Origin: UBA6022 sp049295575
GTDB taxonomy: Bacteria > Patescibacteriota > Saccharimonadia > Saccharimonadales > Saccharimonadaceae
Length of the DNA stretch: 64,000 bases
Direction of reading: 5' to 3'
Assembly (NCBI GenBank): GCA_049295575.1
Contig: JBAQQX010000002.1
Coordinates: 372,001-436,000, forward strand
The notes beneath the pieces were generated by a model. That model worked only from the letters and a program-made list of their open reading frames with translations, was not told where the DNA came from and did not search any database. Both the position numbers and the translations under genes were made by a program. Below, one piece after another: positions 50,095 to 58,133 of this stretch. Each line of letters begins with the position of its first letter. The first letter of the stretch is position 1.

Positions 50095-50337
50095 ATGGCG
50101 CATAATGGGAAGATGCAGCCCACTATTCTCGATATCGACGCAATCACTGAACGCCTCGAAGGCTTTCAAGCTAACCCAAAGATGGTCACAAAAGGGATCT
50201 ACAGCCCTGCAGCGATCGACTATCCTGATAATCAGCTTCCGTTTGTCCAAGTACACCTCAGCTACCTAAAAAAACACAAACAAGTCAATGCAGCTCAGTA
50301 TCTCTCAAACCTTGAGATTATGATCCGACAACGCTAG
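50095..50337 (+). CDS. Small protein, unknown
   Basis: An 80-residue soluble protein (MAHNGKMQPTILDIDAITER) with one helix, a proline-rich middle and a final helical stretch (VNAAQYLSNLEIMIRQR). No family recognised. The ATG at 50095 lies eight bases after TATTCT, fitting a leaderless mRNA; a second ATG 18 bases on is possible. About 160 bases without a gene follow before the S9 terminator. Confidence 0.4.
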   Translation: MAHNGKMQPTILDIDAITERLEGFQANPKMVTKGIYSPAAIDYPDNQLPFVQVHLSYLKKHKQVNAAQYLSNLEIMIRQR

Positions 50338-50445
50338 GCTAGTCTCTCACCCCACGCTTCGCCTCTCATCTCTATTTCTTCATCGTAGTAGCGCATTAAT
50401 CACTTACGCTGCAATACCTTCACTTTTACGTGCGACAAAGTCAAT

Positions 50446-50481
50446 AAAAAAACTCCCCAGGAATCCTGAGGAGTTTTTCAT
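50446..50481 (-). terminator. Terminator at the end of the ribosomal cluster
   Basis: AACTCCTCAGGATTCCTGGGGAG on the minus strand forms a stem followed by TTTTTTT, 16 bases after the S9 stop. It closes the cluster. Confidence 0.85.
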
Positions 50482-50496
50482 ATAGATACTCGCAGC

Positions 50497-50895
50497 TTAA
50501 CGCTTTGAGAACTGTTCGCGCTTACGAGCAGAACGAAGACCATATTTCTTGCGTTCCTTTTCGCGTGGATCACGCTTCAAGAGCTCGGCTTTTTTAAGCA
50601 CTGGACGTAGGTCGGCGTGAGCAACGATTAAAGCTTTTGCGATTGCAAGCTTGATTGCGTCAACTTGGCCGGCAAGTCCGCCACCTTTTACTTTGACAGT
50701 GATATCAAAATCTTTTTGCTTACCAACAACAGCCAATGGGTCTGTTAGTTCAGCAACAAGAGTTTTATTCTCGCTGAAGTATTCAGCAGCTGTTTTGTCG
50801 TTGATCGTCAATTGTCCTTTACCGGCGTACAAACGAGCACGTGCAGTAGCAGATTTGCGGCGACCAAGACCGTAGAAGTATTTACCTTCAGCCAT
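50497..50895 (-). CDS. rpsI: Ribosomal protein S9
   Basis: A 132-residue protein with the S9 signature YGLGRRKSATARARL at the start and the conserved C-terminal GLRSARKREQFSKR, whose last residues reach the P-site tRNA in the 30S subunit. A normal bacterial length. It follows L13 by one base and is the last gene of the cluster. Confidence 0.95.
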   Translation of the reverse strand: MAEGKYFYGLGRRKSATARARLYAGKGQLTINDKTAAEYFSENKTLVAELTDPLAVVGKQKDFDITVKVKGGGLAGQVDAIKLAIAKALIVAHADLRPVLKKAELLKRDPREKERKKYGLRSARKREQFSKR

Positions 50896-50896
50896 A

Positions 50897-51340
50897 TTAT
50901 TTGATCTCTACTTTCTCTGGAGTTTGTGCAGTGTGAGTGTGAGCTTCACCAGGGAATACGCGAAGGCGCTTTAGGCGCTCAGCAGCGAGCTTGTTGCGAG
51001 GGATCATACCCTTCACTGAAGCTTCGATGATGCGCTCTGGGAACTTAGCACGTACTTCTGCAAGAGTAGCGTCCTTGATACCGCCAGGGAAACCTGAGTG
51101 TCGGTAGTAAGTCTTCTGAGTCTCTTTGTCACCAGTTACAACCGCTTTTTCAGCGTTGATAACGACAACATAGTCGCCAGCATCGATGTGCGGTGTGTAG
51201 GTTGGTTTGTATTTACCAATAAGGTACTTGGCGATTTGTGTCGAAACACGACCAAGTGGTGCCTCAGACGCATCGATAAGGATCCATCGGCGGCTAACTT
51301 CGCTTGGTTTTTGTGAGTAAGTTTTTGCGTTAATTTTCAT
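50897..51340 (-). CDS. rplM: Ribosomal protein L13
   Basis: A 147-residue protein: WILIDASEAPLGRVSTQIAKYLIGKYKPTYTPHIDAGDYVVVINAEK is the core signature, with the later GMIPRNKLAAERLKRLRVFPGEAH. It binds 23S rRNA domain II and VI early in 50S assembly. It pairs with S9 as in most bacteria and follows L17 closely. Confidence 0.95.
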   Translation of the reverse strand: MKINAKTYSQKPSEVSRRWILIDASEAPLGRVSTQIAKYLIGKYKPTYTPHIDAGDYVVVINAEKAVVTGDKETQKTYYRHSGFPGGIKDATLAEVRAKFPERIIEASVKGMIPRNKLAAERLKRLRVFPGEAHTHTAQTPEKVEIK

Positions 51341-51342
51341 AA

Positions 51343-51735
51343 TTAAGCTTTCGCCTCCTCTTTAGGTGCAGCTTTTAGCTCGTCGACAAATGCGATAGTC
51401 GCCATCTGTGCACCGTCACCGATACGTAGACGAGTACGTTCAACGCGAACGTGACCGCTAGTACGACCAGTAAGCTGTGGAGCGATTTCATCAACAAGCT
51501 TGAAGGCAGCTGCTTGTGTAGACAAGGCAGCGATTACCTGACGGCGGTTGTGAAGATCACCCTTTTTAGCTTTAGTAATAACTTTTTCTATATAACGCAC
51601 TAGCTCTTTAGCTTTTGGAAGCGTCGTCTCGATCTTGCCATGCAACACGAGACTCGTTGCCAAGCCTTTAAGTAGCGCGCGGCGCTGGTCGCGTTCGCGA
51701 CCAAATTTGCGCCCTTTGTAACCGTGTCTGTGCAT
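51343..51735 (-). CDS. rplQ: Ribosomal protein L17
   Basis: A 130-residue protein starting MHRHGYKGRKFGRERDQRRALL, the L17 signature, followed by LVLHGKIETTLPKAKELV. The C-terminal 15 residues (DELKAAPKEEAKA) form an acidic tail longer than in E. coli. It sits next to the exit tunnel. Its start overlaps the rpoA stop by one base. Confidence 0.95.
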   Translation of the reverse strand: MHRHGYKGRKFGRERDQRRALLKGLATSLVLHGKIETTLPKAKELVRYIEKVITKAKKGDLHNRRQVIAALSTQAAAFKLVDEIAPQLTGRTSGHVRVERTRLRIGDGAQMATIAFVDELKAAPKEEAKA

Positions 51736-52658
51736 TACAGTTCAAGCTCCGCTAGTTTATCTTTAACTTCATCAAGTGCTTTGCTACCAAAGCCCTTTAG
51801 TTCGCGTAGGTCTTGCTCAGTAAGTGTTACCAAGTCATGAACCGTACGAATATCATTGTTAACCAAGGCGTTTGCTGTACGAGCAGTAAGGTTCAACTCT
51901 TCGATTGAAGTGTTAAGCTCATTTGCGTCGTCTTCGGCTACTTGACCAAGTGCAGGTGCAGCTTCAACAGTTGTTGAACCAGCAAGTGCAGTGTATTGGT
52001 TAACGAGGATTGCTGATGCCTCTTCAAAAGCGTCACGTGGGCTGATTGAGCCGTCAGTATCAACTGTAAGAAGAAGTTTATCAAGGTTAGTCTCTTGACC
52101 AACACGAGTGTTGTCAACTTTGTAACGAACACGGAGTACTGGACTAAAGACAGCGTCAAGTGCAATCATGTCGCTGTGTAGGCGAGATTCGCTTGATTCT
52201 TCGATAGTACGGTAGCCGCGGCCAGCTTCAACAACGAGGTCGAAGATGACTGATTTTTTAGGATCATCGATTGTTGCAATAACTTGCTCTGGGTTAACAA
52301 TCTCAACATCAGCAGATGCTGCAATGTCACCAGCAGTAACAACACCAGCGCCTTTTTTCTCAAGACGAAGCTCGATTGGCTGATCAGTGTGTACTTTTAG
52401 GCGAACATTCTTGAGGTTAAGCATGATGTCAACAACATCTTCCTTAACACCTGCAACAGTTGTAAACTCGTGTGTTGCGCCTTCGATGCGGAATGCAACG
52501 ATAGCAGCACCTTCAATACTAGAAAGCAGTACACGACGAAGGCTGTTGCCTAGTGTATTACCGTAACCAGCGTGAAGTGGTTCAACAACGAATGTTGCGC
52601 TCGTAGTTGAGTGCTCATCAATGTTTGCAAGTGCAGGATTGTGAATAACTTTTGACAT
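51735..52658 (-). CDS. rpoA: RNA polymerase alpha subunit
   Basis: A 307-residue protein with both domains: the N-terminal assembly domain (HAGYGNTLGNSLRRVLLSSIEGAA at about 28-51, the dimer motif) and the C-terminal domain from about 245 (EELNLTARTANALVNNDIRTV, then DLVTLTEQDLRELKGFGSKALDEV), which contacts UP elements and activators. So upstream-element control is possible at the extended -10 promoters seen across the window. Length is typical. Confidence 0.95.
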   Translation of the reverse strand: MSKVIHNPALANIDEHSTTSATFVVEPLHAGYGNTLGNSLRRVLLSSIEGAAIVAFRIEGATHEFTTVAGVKEDVVDIMLNLKNVRLKVHTDQPIELRLEKKGAGVVTAGDIAASADVEIVNPEQVIATIDDPKKSVIFDLVVEAGRGYRTIEESSESRLHSDMIALDAVFSPVLRVRYKVDNTRVGQETNLDKLLLTVDTDGSISPRDAFEEASAILVNQYTALAGSTTVEAAPALGQVAEDDANELNTSIEELNLTARTANALVNNDIRTVHDLVTLTEQDLRELKGFGSKALDEVKDKLAELEL

Positions 52659-52676
52659 AGTGTAGGCTCCTTACCC

Positions 52677-53297
52677 TTAACGTGAGTAGTACTCAACGAT
52701 TAGCTGTTCATTAATGTCGGCTTCTGCTTCTTCACGTTTTGGAAGACCAGTGATATCAATCTTTAGCTTCTTAGCATCGCTCTTAAGCCAGCTAAGTGGA
52801 GCCTGAACAGAGTTCTTCACTACGTCATCAATTTGACTAAAGTAGCCAGATTTAACGCTCTTTGGACGTACGACAATTTCATCACCTGCTTTAACGCGGA
52901 TAGATGGAATGTCAACACGACGACCATTGAGGATAAAGTGACCATGACCTACCAGCTGACGAGCAGCGCGGCGGCTTGTGGCAAATCCAGCACGGTATAC
53001 AGCGTTATCAAGACGGAGCTCAAGAAGCTGTAGCAAGTTTTCACCTGCAAGACCTTCTTTACGGCGAGTTGCTTCGTTCATTAGACGAGCAAATTGCTTT
53101 TCAAGAAGACCGTATGTGCGGCGAACTTTTTGCTTTTCACGCAACTGAGTAGCGTAAAGGCTTTGTTTGCCCTGACGACCATGTGCGTGCTGACCTGGAA
53201 TACCAGATTTCTTTGCCATGATTTTGTGCGCTTTAGGATGGAGCGCATAGCCCTCACGACGAGACTGTTTGACAATTGGAGAAGTATCTCGTGCCAT
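52677..53297 (-). CDS. rpsD: Ribosomal protein S4
   Basis: A 206-residue protein with the S4 RNA-binding domain (RLDNAVYRAGFATSRRAARQLVGHGHFILNGRRV at about 95-128) and KVRRTYGLLEKQF before it. The zinc cysteines near the N terminus are missing (C-minus form). I chose the ATG at 53297 because the longer frame from 53333 runs into rpsK. S4 starts 30S assembly. Confidence 0.95.
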   Translation of the reverse strand: MARDTSPIVKQSRREGYALHPKAHKIMAKKSGIPGQHAHGRQGKQSLYATQLREKQKVRRTYGLLEKQFARLMNEATRRKEGLAGENLLQLLELRLDNAVYRAGFATSRRAARQLVGHGHFILNGRRVDIPSIRVKAGDEIVVRPKSVKSGYFSQIDDVVKNSVQAPLSWLKSDAKKLKIDITGLPKREEAEADINEQLIVEYYSR

Positions 53298-53298
53298 A

Positions 53299-53691
53299 TT
53301 AAGCCCTTCGTGCCTTTCGAGGACGAACGCCACCGTGAGGTACGCCAGTCACATCTTTAATGCTATCTACAGTAATTTCAAATGCACCCATTGCACGAAT
53401 CGCTGCATCACGACCAAGACCTACACCTTTAACGAATACGTCAACTGATGATAGACCGTGAAGTGATTTCACGAGTTCGGCTGCTTTTTCAGCAGCAACT
53501 TGAGATGCATATGCTGTACCCTTTTTACTACCGCGGAAACCGCAGGCACCAGCGCTAGCTGCTGCAAGTACATTACCTTTTTTGTCAGTGAACGTAACAA
53601 TAGTATTGTTGAACGTTGCCTGAATGTGCAGTTGACCAGAAGGAACTGATCGGCGCTGCTTCTTACGAGTTGTCGTTTTTGCTTCTGCCAT
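53299..53691 (-). CDS. rpsK: Ribosomal protein S11
   Basis: A 130-residue protein: the basic N terminus, then GQLHIQATFNNTIVTFTDKKGNVLAAASAG, GSKKGTAYASQVAAE and the basic C terminus GVPHGGVRPRKARRA. It forms the platform of the 30S subunit near the E site. It follows S13 by 15 bases and is one base from S4. Confidence 0.95.
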   Translation of the reverse strand: MAEAKTTTRKKQRRSVPSGQLHIQATFNNTIVTFTDKKGNVLAAASAGACGFRGSKKGTAYASQVAAEKAAELVKSLHGLSSVDVFVKGVGLGRDAAIRAMGAFEITVDSIKDVTGVPHGGVRPRKARRA

Positions 53692-53706
53692 AATCTATAT
53701 TCCTTT

Positions 53707-54093
53707 CTACGTCTTAGACGCTGCCTTCTTTTGTGTACCGCCCACTGCTACTGCTTTACCCTTACGAGTTCGTGCGTTCGTACGGGTTCGTTGACCATTT
53801 ACTGGGAGACCAGCTTTGTGTCGTAGACCGCGATAGGCGTTTACATCCTTTAGACGCTTAATATTATTTGTCACCAAGCGCTGTAGGTCGCCTTCGACGG
53901 TATAATCAGAATCGATTAATTCGCGAATACGTTGTTCTTCAGCCTCGGTGAGATCTTTCACCCGAGTGGTCGGCTCAACTTTTGCCGCCGCAAGGATGGT
54001 CGATGCGAAGTGTGGACCGATGCCGTATACATACGTCAAAGCGATCTGCACTTGCTTTTCAGATGGGATTACAATCCCAGCGATTCGAGCCAT
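53707..54093 (-). CDS. rpsM: Ribosomal protein S13
   Basis: A 128-residue protein: ARIAGIVIPSEKQVQIALTYVYGIG at the start, RGLRHKAGLPVNGQRTRTNARTRKG near the end, whose tail reaches the P-site tRNA. The C-terminal AVAVGG..KKAASKT tail is lineage-typical. It follows rpmJ by two bases. Confidence 0.95.
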   Translation of the reverse strand: MARIAGIVIPSEKQVQIALTYVYGIGPHFASTILAAAKVEPTTRVKDLTEAEEQRIRELIDSDYTVEGDLQRLVTNNIKRLKDVNAYRGLRHKAGLPVNGQRTRTNARTRKGKAVAVGGTQKKAASKT

Positions 54094-54095
54094 GC

Positions 54096-54212
54096 TTAAC
54101 CCTGCCTTTGCTTATTCTTAGGTTTTTTCTTGTTGATAACCCTCAGTATGCCTTTACGGCGTACGATTTGGTCATCCGGACTAATTTTTTTGACACTTGC
54201 ACGAACTTTCAT
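54096..54212 (-). CDS. rpmJ: Ribosomal protein L36
   Basis: A 38-residue protein, MKVRASVKKISPDDQIVRRK then GILRVINKKKPKNKQRQG. The usual three cysteines and histidine that hold zinc are replaced (SPDDQI for the C-x2-C part, KNK for the C-terminal H), so this is a C-minus L36. It lies between IF1 and S13, as in the alpha operon of most bacteria. Confidence 0.9.
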   Translation of the reverse strand: MKVRASVKKISPDDQIVRRKGILRVINKKKPKNKQRQG

Positions 54213-54244
54213 AAGCGTTCAAAAACTCCCGTTTTCCCTTTAGT

Positions 54245-54469
54245 TTAATCTCTCATGCGGAAGCTGATTCTGCCCTTAGTAAGATCGTAAGGGGTCAACT
54301 CAACTTCCACCTTATCGCCTGGAACAAGTCGGATATAATGCTTGCGCATCTTACCTGAAATGTGAGCGATAATACTATGACCATTCTCTAATTCAACCTT
54401 AAATTGAGTATTAGGCAGTGCTTCCACTACCTTACCTTGCAATTTGATTACTTCTTTTTGACTAGCCAT
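54245..54469 (-). CDS. infA: Translation initiation factor IF-1
   Basis: A 74-residue OB-fold protein: LQGKVVEALPNTQFKVELENGHSIIAHISGKMRKHYIRLVPGDKVEVELTPYDLTKGRISFR covers the whole family signature. It binds the A site of the 30S subunit during initiation. It is the first gene of the lower half of the cluster and has its own promoters. Confidence 0.95.
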   Translation of the reverse strand: MASQKEVIKLQGKVVEALPNTQFKVELENGHSIIAHISGKMRKHYIRLVPGDKVEVELTPYDLTKGRISFRMRD

Positions 54470-54484
54470 AAGTTACAGTAGTAG

Positions 54485-54599
54485 ATTATACACTATCAGA
54501 GGCCGCGCGTAAAGCACTTTTAGAATAATGCCATTAGAGCGATCGCTCTGTGTGACATTTGCAATAATTCTATTGTACCGTATGGATACTATTCGTCAA
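54485..54599 (-). promoter_or_regulatory. Tandem promoters of the IF1-S9 operon with a palindrome
   Basis: Near promoter on the minus strand: TTTACG (54513-54508), 17 bases, TATAAT (54490-54485). Far promoter: TTGACG (54599-54594), 16 bases, TACAAT (54577-54572). The 14-base palindrome AGAGCGATCGCTCT (54536-54549) lies between them and could be an operator. So the lower ribosomal operon is transcribed on its own, apart from the SecY half. Confidence 0.7.
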
Positions 54600-54664
54600 G
54601 ATTTTACTTATTACTCTAGCTTCAAAAGTTTAAAGACAGAGGAATAAGGATAGAGAGTCACGAG

Positions 54665-54701
54665 GCGACAGCGCAGGATAATTAACACCCTGCGCTGTCG
54701 C
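54665..54701 (-). terminator. Thirteen-base-pair hairpin after the 54722 gene
   Basis: GCGACAGCGCAGG and CCTGCGCTGTCGC pair perfectly with an 11-base loop, 20 bases past the stop. There is no T-run, so it may stabilise the 3' end or stop weakly. Confidence 0.55.
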
Positions 54702-54721
54702 ACTCTTTATGCCTTAGTCAC

Positions 54722-55225
54722 CTACGTGCGCTTCAGGACAACGTCCTTGTACTCGATTGTGGCAACAACCTCAGGCCCGAGCGGCCGACGGTCGTTGAAC
54801 CAGTCGACGGCCCGTTGCCCGATATCATCGATTGAATATCGATGTGACAGCTTCGAAGCTTCGAGCAGTTCGGCAATCCGGACGAGCTGGGCTTCCCCTA
54901 TGAAGGTCAGCTTCCAGCCCACCATTTCACTAGCGAACTGCACTTGATCAGCGTCGCACTCCAGCTCTTCGCCGGCATATGACACTGCCGCTTTTGTTGT
55001 TAGAACGTCAAGCATGACATTCGCATAAGCATCTACGAGCGCATGCATTGCCCGGCGGTCGTCATACGCCATATAGACGTCTGACGGCTCAGTCCTTGCC
55101 TTGACGCGCCGAAACGAGCCAATGAGCTGGAAGATACCATTCCAACGCTCGGTGGCCTGTATAGTGGGCGTGTCGAGGGTGTCTCGCATGGCTTGACGCC
55201 GTACGATTGACGATGTGATCGGCAT
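54722..55225 (-). CDS. Orphan protein in the ribosomal cluster, unknown
   Basis: A 167-residue soluble protein. The N-terminal half is helical with many R and D (MRDTLDTPTIQATERWN, FRRVKARTEPSDVYMAYDDRRA), then a helix ALVDAYANVMLDVL and a mixed C-terminal part ending in a strand (VVATIEYKDVVLKRT). No family is recognised. It takes, with the next two genes, the place where adk and map lie in other bacteria. Its leader carries a hairpin (55251-55283) ending TTTTAGTG shortly before the ATG. It stands as its own unit. Confidence 0.5.
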   Translation of the reverse strand: MPITSSIVRRQAMRDTLDTPTIQATERWNGIFQLIGSFRRVKARTEPSDVYMAYDDRRAMHALVDAYANVMLDVLTTKAAVSYAGEELECDADQVQFASEMVGWKLTFIGEAQLVRIAELLEASKLSHRYSIDDIGQRAVDWFNDRRPLGPEVVATIEYKDVVLKRT

Positions 55226-55250
55226 ATATACTCTCTATCTCATGTAAGGT

Positions 55251-55283
55251 GCACTAAAACTCGACACTGTCGAGAACGAGTGC
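55251..55283 (-). promoter_or_regulatory. Terminator-like hairpin in the leader of the 54722 gene
   Basis: Inner stem CTCGAC/GTCGAG and outer GCACT/AGTGC, with TTTT after the inner stem on the minus strand, 26 bases before the ATG. The layout is that of an attenuator or of a short leader hairpin. Confidence 0.45.
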
Positions 55284-55343
55284 AGTGGAATTATAGCTTT
55301 ATAGTTATACCATTTACGTCAGTGCATGTAAAACATAAACATC

Positions 55344-55413
55344 AAAAAAACAGCCGCCGAGGCACCCGGCTGCGAAGTCGAAACTTCACAGTCTATTTGG
55401 GCACCTCGACGGC
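55344..55413 (-). terminator. Complex terminator after the 55422 gene
   Basis: Outer arms GCCGTCGAGG and CCTCGGCGGC enclose an inner GAAGT/ACTTC hairpin and are followed by TGTTTTTTT on the minus strand, starting nine bases past the stop. Confidence 0.7.
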
Positions 55414-55421
55414 AAGTGTTT

Positions 55422-55805
55422 TTATTGAAGAGCAGTCCATGTAGCCACTACTCTACGTGGCGATGAAGTCGATAGAGCCTTCTGTTGCCTTGCTGACAGA
55501 GCGGCAAGACGGGCTCGAACACGAGAAACCGTACGGTCAACTTTGGCCGCTGATTTTTCGCGCTTCTTCATCACTCGTTCGGATTTCGATCGGCGCCCTC
55601 CAGCTGCCTCGATCAAATTCCAGTCGTCTTTGCGAAGAACACACTTTGGCATGTTACCATAGTCCTTTTGGACATCAGTGTGCTCATCACAGTACTTGTA
55701 GTGCTGACGGAAGGCCTTCTCGTACGCAGCGTGGATTACCTCGCTAGACGTTTCGAGACGGGTTAGACGCAGTTCATAAAGAACTGATAAAGCCTTTACA
55801 AACAT
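55422..55805 (-). CDS. Orphan basic helical protein, unknown
   Basis: A 127-residue strongly basic protein. Helical stretches dominate: the start FVKALSVLYELRLTRL, then SSEVIHAAYEKAFRQHYKY, and a long basic second half (RRSKSERVMKKREKSAAKV, then DRTVSRVRARLAALSARQQKAL), which suggests an RNA- or ribosome-binding role but is not proof. I chose the ATG at 55805, which has GAGAGGAAACA before it; the longer frame starts inside the leader hairpin. It lies between two terminators and is transcribed alone. Confidence 0.5.
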   Translation of the reverse strand: MFVKALSVLYELRLTRLETSSEVIHAAYEKAFRQHYKYCDEHTDVQKDYGNMPKCVLRKDDWNLIEAAGGRRSKSERVMKKREKSAAKVDRTVSRVRARLAALSARQQKALSTSSPRRVVATWTALQ

Positions 55806-55826
55806 TGTTTCCTCTCTATATAAAAA

Positions 55827-55870
55827 CACGACACCGGTCACTCTCTGCGCGAACGCCGGACGGTGTCGTG
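55827..55870 (-). promoter_or_regulatory. Terminator-like hairpin just upstream of the 55422 gene
   Basis: Perfect ten-base arms CACGACACCG/CGGTGTCGTG around 24 bases, followed on the minus strand by TTTTTATATA, then GAGAGGAAACAATG. An intrinsic terminator directly before a ribosome site suggests attenuation. A possible -10 TATAAC lies about 50 bases further upstream. Confidence 0.6.
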
Positions 55871-55962
55871 TCGATAAGAACTACTAGGTCACGTTCTGTT
55901 ATATCACGAATAAGATCACAAGAAAAGTATAAAATAATATGAGAGAGTGCACTCTCGCTTTG

Positions 55963-55997
55963 ACGGACACAAGCACTTAATAGCGCCTGTGTCCGTC
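55963..55997 (-). terminator. Hairpin after the 56004 gene
   Basis: TGACGGACACA and TGTGTCCGTCA pair perfectly around 13-14 bases, six bases past the stop. There is no T-run. The palindrome AGAGTGCACTCT lies next to it. Confidence 0.6.
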
Positions 55998-56003
55998 ACG
56001 AGA

Positions 56004-56459
56004 TTAAAGCGTCTGCCGATAGACGAACGCAACCGAGTAACTGGACTCACTCACGATCGTGGTTCGAAGCGTCACTACTCCTGGTGTCAATAGATGCTCC
56101 AGAATGGACACGATCTGGTTGATATTGTAAATCCGCATCAACTCGTCAAGTGCCTCGTAAAAGGAGTTGGTGGGTACCTGTTCGGGTAGCCACCGCTGTA
56201 CGAGCTCCTGATCTGGCGCGTCATAGATATTTACACCGTAGTCATGCATGAACCGTCGCTGAACGCGCTCGATCTCAGCCTCGGCAATCGCCGAAACTTC
56301 AAGTTCTGCTGGAGCAGGCTGGTTCCTCGATCTGTACTCGGTGATATTGTTTTCGCCAAGCCACAGAACATGCGATGCCTTTAGCTTATTGCTCTCACTG
56401 AGCCATCGGGCGTGCACCTCAGCCAGCTGCTCATTGTTTATGTCAGACACTACTGCCAC
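56004..56459 (-). CDS. Orphan protein downstream of secY, unknown
   Basis: A 151-residue acidic soluble protein, mainly helical (INNEQLAEVHARWLSESNKLKASHVL, VSAIAEAEIERVQRRFMHDYG, FYEALDELMRIYNINQIVSIL) with a strand-like end (VVTLRTTIVSESSYSVAFVYR). No family recognised. The start is a GTG at 56459 (GTGGCAGTAGTG), with AGAGA before it. It has its own promoter (TTGCGT, 17 bp, TATAAT) and a leader hairpin, so it is not simply part of the secY transcript even though it lies directly downstream of secY. Confidence 0.5.
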   Translation of the reverse strand: MAVVSDINNEQLAEVHARWLSESNKLKASHVLWLGENNITEYRSRNQPAPAELEVSAIAEAEIERVQRRFMHDYGVNIYDAPDQELVQRWLPEQVPTNSFYEALDELMRIYNINQIVSILEHLLTPGVVTLRTTIVSESSYSVAFVYRQTL

Positions 56460-56476
56460 ACTCTCTCATAAAAGAA

Positions 56477-56555
56477 CACCGACTCCAAAGGAGACGGTGC
56501 TCGACTCTTGGTTTCGGTCGTTATATATTATAACATCCTAACCAAGTATACGCAA
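56477..56555 (-). promoter_or_regulatory. Promoter and leader hairpin of the 56004 gene
   Basis: TTGCGT (56555-56550), 17 bases, TATAAT (56532-56527), then a hairpin CACCGTCTCC-ttt-GGAGTCGGTG (56499-56477) followed by TTCTTTTATG and the start. The third of three such leaders in this block. The promoter lies over the end of secY. Confidence 0.7.
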
Positions 56556-56560
56556 TGATA

Positions 56561-57973
56561 CTACTTGTAGTCGTCGTACGTAACCATCATAGCGCGAGAG
56601 TTGATTTGACGAAGTGCCTCAAGCGCAACAGACACGACGATCAGAAGACCAGTGCCGCCGATCGCGAGGTTACTGTTACTTACATCTGCGATATTATACA
56701 GAAGATATTCTGCAGCAAATGGCATGACAGCAATCAGTCCAAGAACGATTGATCCAAAGAGGATCAGGCGATTAACAGTACTACTGAGATACATTTCAGT
56801 TTGGATACCCGGGCGAATACCTTCGATAAAACCACCTTGCTTCTGTAGGTTCTCGCTAATCTCATTTGCATTGAAGACAATTCCTGTATAGAAGTACGTA
56901 AACAGGATAACAAGTACGAAGTACGTTACTGGATAAATAAAGGCCTCAGCAGTCGTACCGGTGAATGACCCTGGATTTGGCGTCTGGAACCATGCGATTA
57001 GGTTAGTTGCAATATCGGCATAGGCTGCGTTACCAGTTGCTTTTAGTACCTGTCCAATAAAGGCTGGCAGAGACAAGAAGGCAACTGCAAAGATAACAGG
57101 GATAACACCAGCCGCAATCAGCTTGATCGGTAGCATACTCTTTACTCCGCCATAGCTACTATTGCCCTGGACGCGCTTAGCATAATTTATCGTTATAACA
57201 CGCTGAGCTTCATTGATCTTTACGAGGAGATATAAGACCATTAACGACACGACAAGCATCGCCAGGGCCACCCAGAACGAGAGTGGATTCACCGGAAGGC
57301 TAAACCACCCAAACACGTTAAGTACACCGGCTGATGTATCAAATAGCGATTGGCCGATTGTCGAGAGGGTTTGTGGCAGCTGGCTAATAATACCTGCAAA
57401 AATCACAAGACTAATACCGTTACCTACACCTTGTTCCGTGATGAGCTCACCGAGCCACATCAACAAGACCGCACCAGCCGTCATCGCACCCACGGCAACG
57501 ATCCATTCAATAGGAGTTGGAGTCGAAAGGACGGTTGTATTCGCAGCAGCAACACTCTGGCGGAGGATGAAGATAAAGGCAATCGACTGAACGATAGCAA
57601 GCGGCACACTGATCATACGTGTCCACTGCTGAATCTTTCGTCGTCCAGACTCACCATCTTTATGAAGCTCTTCGAGTTTTGGGATAGCCTTGGTGAGAAG
57701 CTGGGTGATAATACTGGCAGTAATGAACGGACTCATACCGACAAGTACTATTGAAAAGCTCGCAAGCGCACCACCCGAGAGTAGGTTCAAGAAACCACCG
57801 AAGTCGGTTCCGCTGACAACGCTATCGATAACTGCCTTGAGTTTCGTTGGCTCAGCAAGAGGCACTGGGATATGCGCCAAGAAGCGATACGCAATAATAA
57901 TTCCAAGAACAATTAATAGACGCTTCTGCATGTCCTTATTCTTAAATGATGCAAAGATTGTTTTCCAGTTCAT
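56561..57973 (-). CDS. secY: Protein translocase subunit SecY
   Basis: A 470-residue membrane protein of ten helices: the start AYRFLAHIPVPLAEPTKL (helix 1 and first loop), the GVGNGISLVIFAGII and plug region, and the conserved ISENLQKQGGFIEGIRPGIQTEMYL cytoplasmic loop (the SecA/ribosome contact) at about 380-405. It forms the export channel with SecE. It is about 30 residues longer than E. coli SecY. It is transcribed with L15 and S5 above it, but the usual adk-map-infA genes do not follow. Confidence 0.95.
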   Translation of the reverse strand: MNWKTIFASFKNKDMQKRLLIVLGIIIAYRFLAHIPVPLAEPTKLKAVIDSVVSGTDFGGFLNLLSGGALASFSIVLVGMSPFITASIITQLLTKAIPKLEELHKDGESGRRKIQQWTRMISVPLAIVQSIAFIFILRQSVAAANTTVLSTPTPIEWIVAVGAMTAGAVLLMWLGELITEQGVGNGISLVIFAGIISQLPQTLSTIGQSLFDTSAGVLNVFGWFSLPVNPLSFWVALAMLVVSLMVLYLLVKINEAQRVITINYAKRVQGNSSYGGVKSMLPIKLIAAGVIPVIFAVAFLSLPAFIGQVLKATGNAAYADIATNLIAWFQTPNPGSFTGTTAEAFIYPVTYFVLVILFTYFYTGIVFNANEISENLQKQGGFIEGIRPGIQTEMYLSSTVNRLILFGSIVLGLIAVMPFAAEYLLYNIADVSNSNLAIGGTGLLIVVSVALEALRQINSRAMMVTYDDYK

Positions 57974-58083
57974 GTCAGTCTTTTTCTGCCCTCTATATCT
58001 AAGAGCTACGTATTTCGTAGCCGTAATTCAGCTATTAGTATACTACATAAAGTGTTGAAAAGTCGAAAACCTCGCTCCCGTAT

Positions 58084-58118
58084 TAAAAATACCCGCCATT
58101 AGATAGCGGGTATTTTTA
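58084..58118 (-). terminator. Terminator between rplO and secY
   Basis: TAAAAATACCCGC/GCGGGTATTTTTA, a 13-base perfect stem with T-runs both ways, between L15 and SecY. It may lower or stop the flow of polymerase into secY. Confidence 0.75.
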
Positions 58119-58133
58119 ATGAGTCAGTATGAC

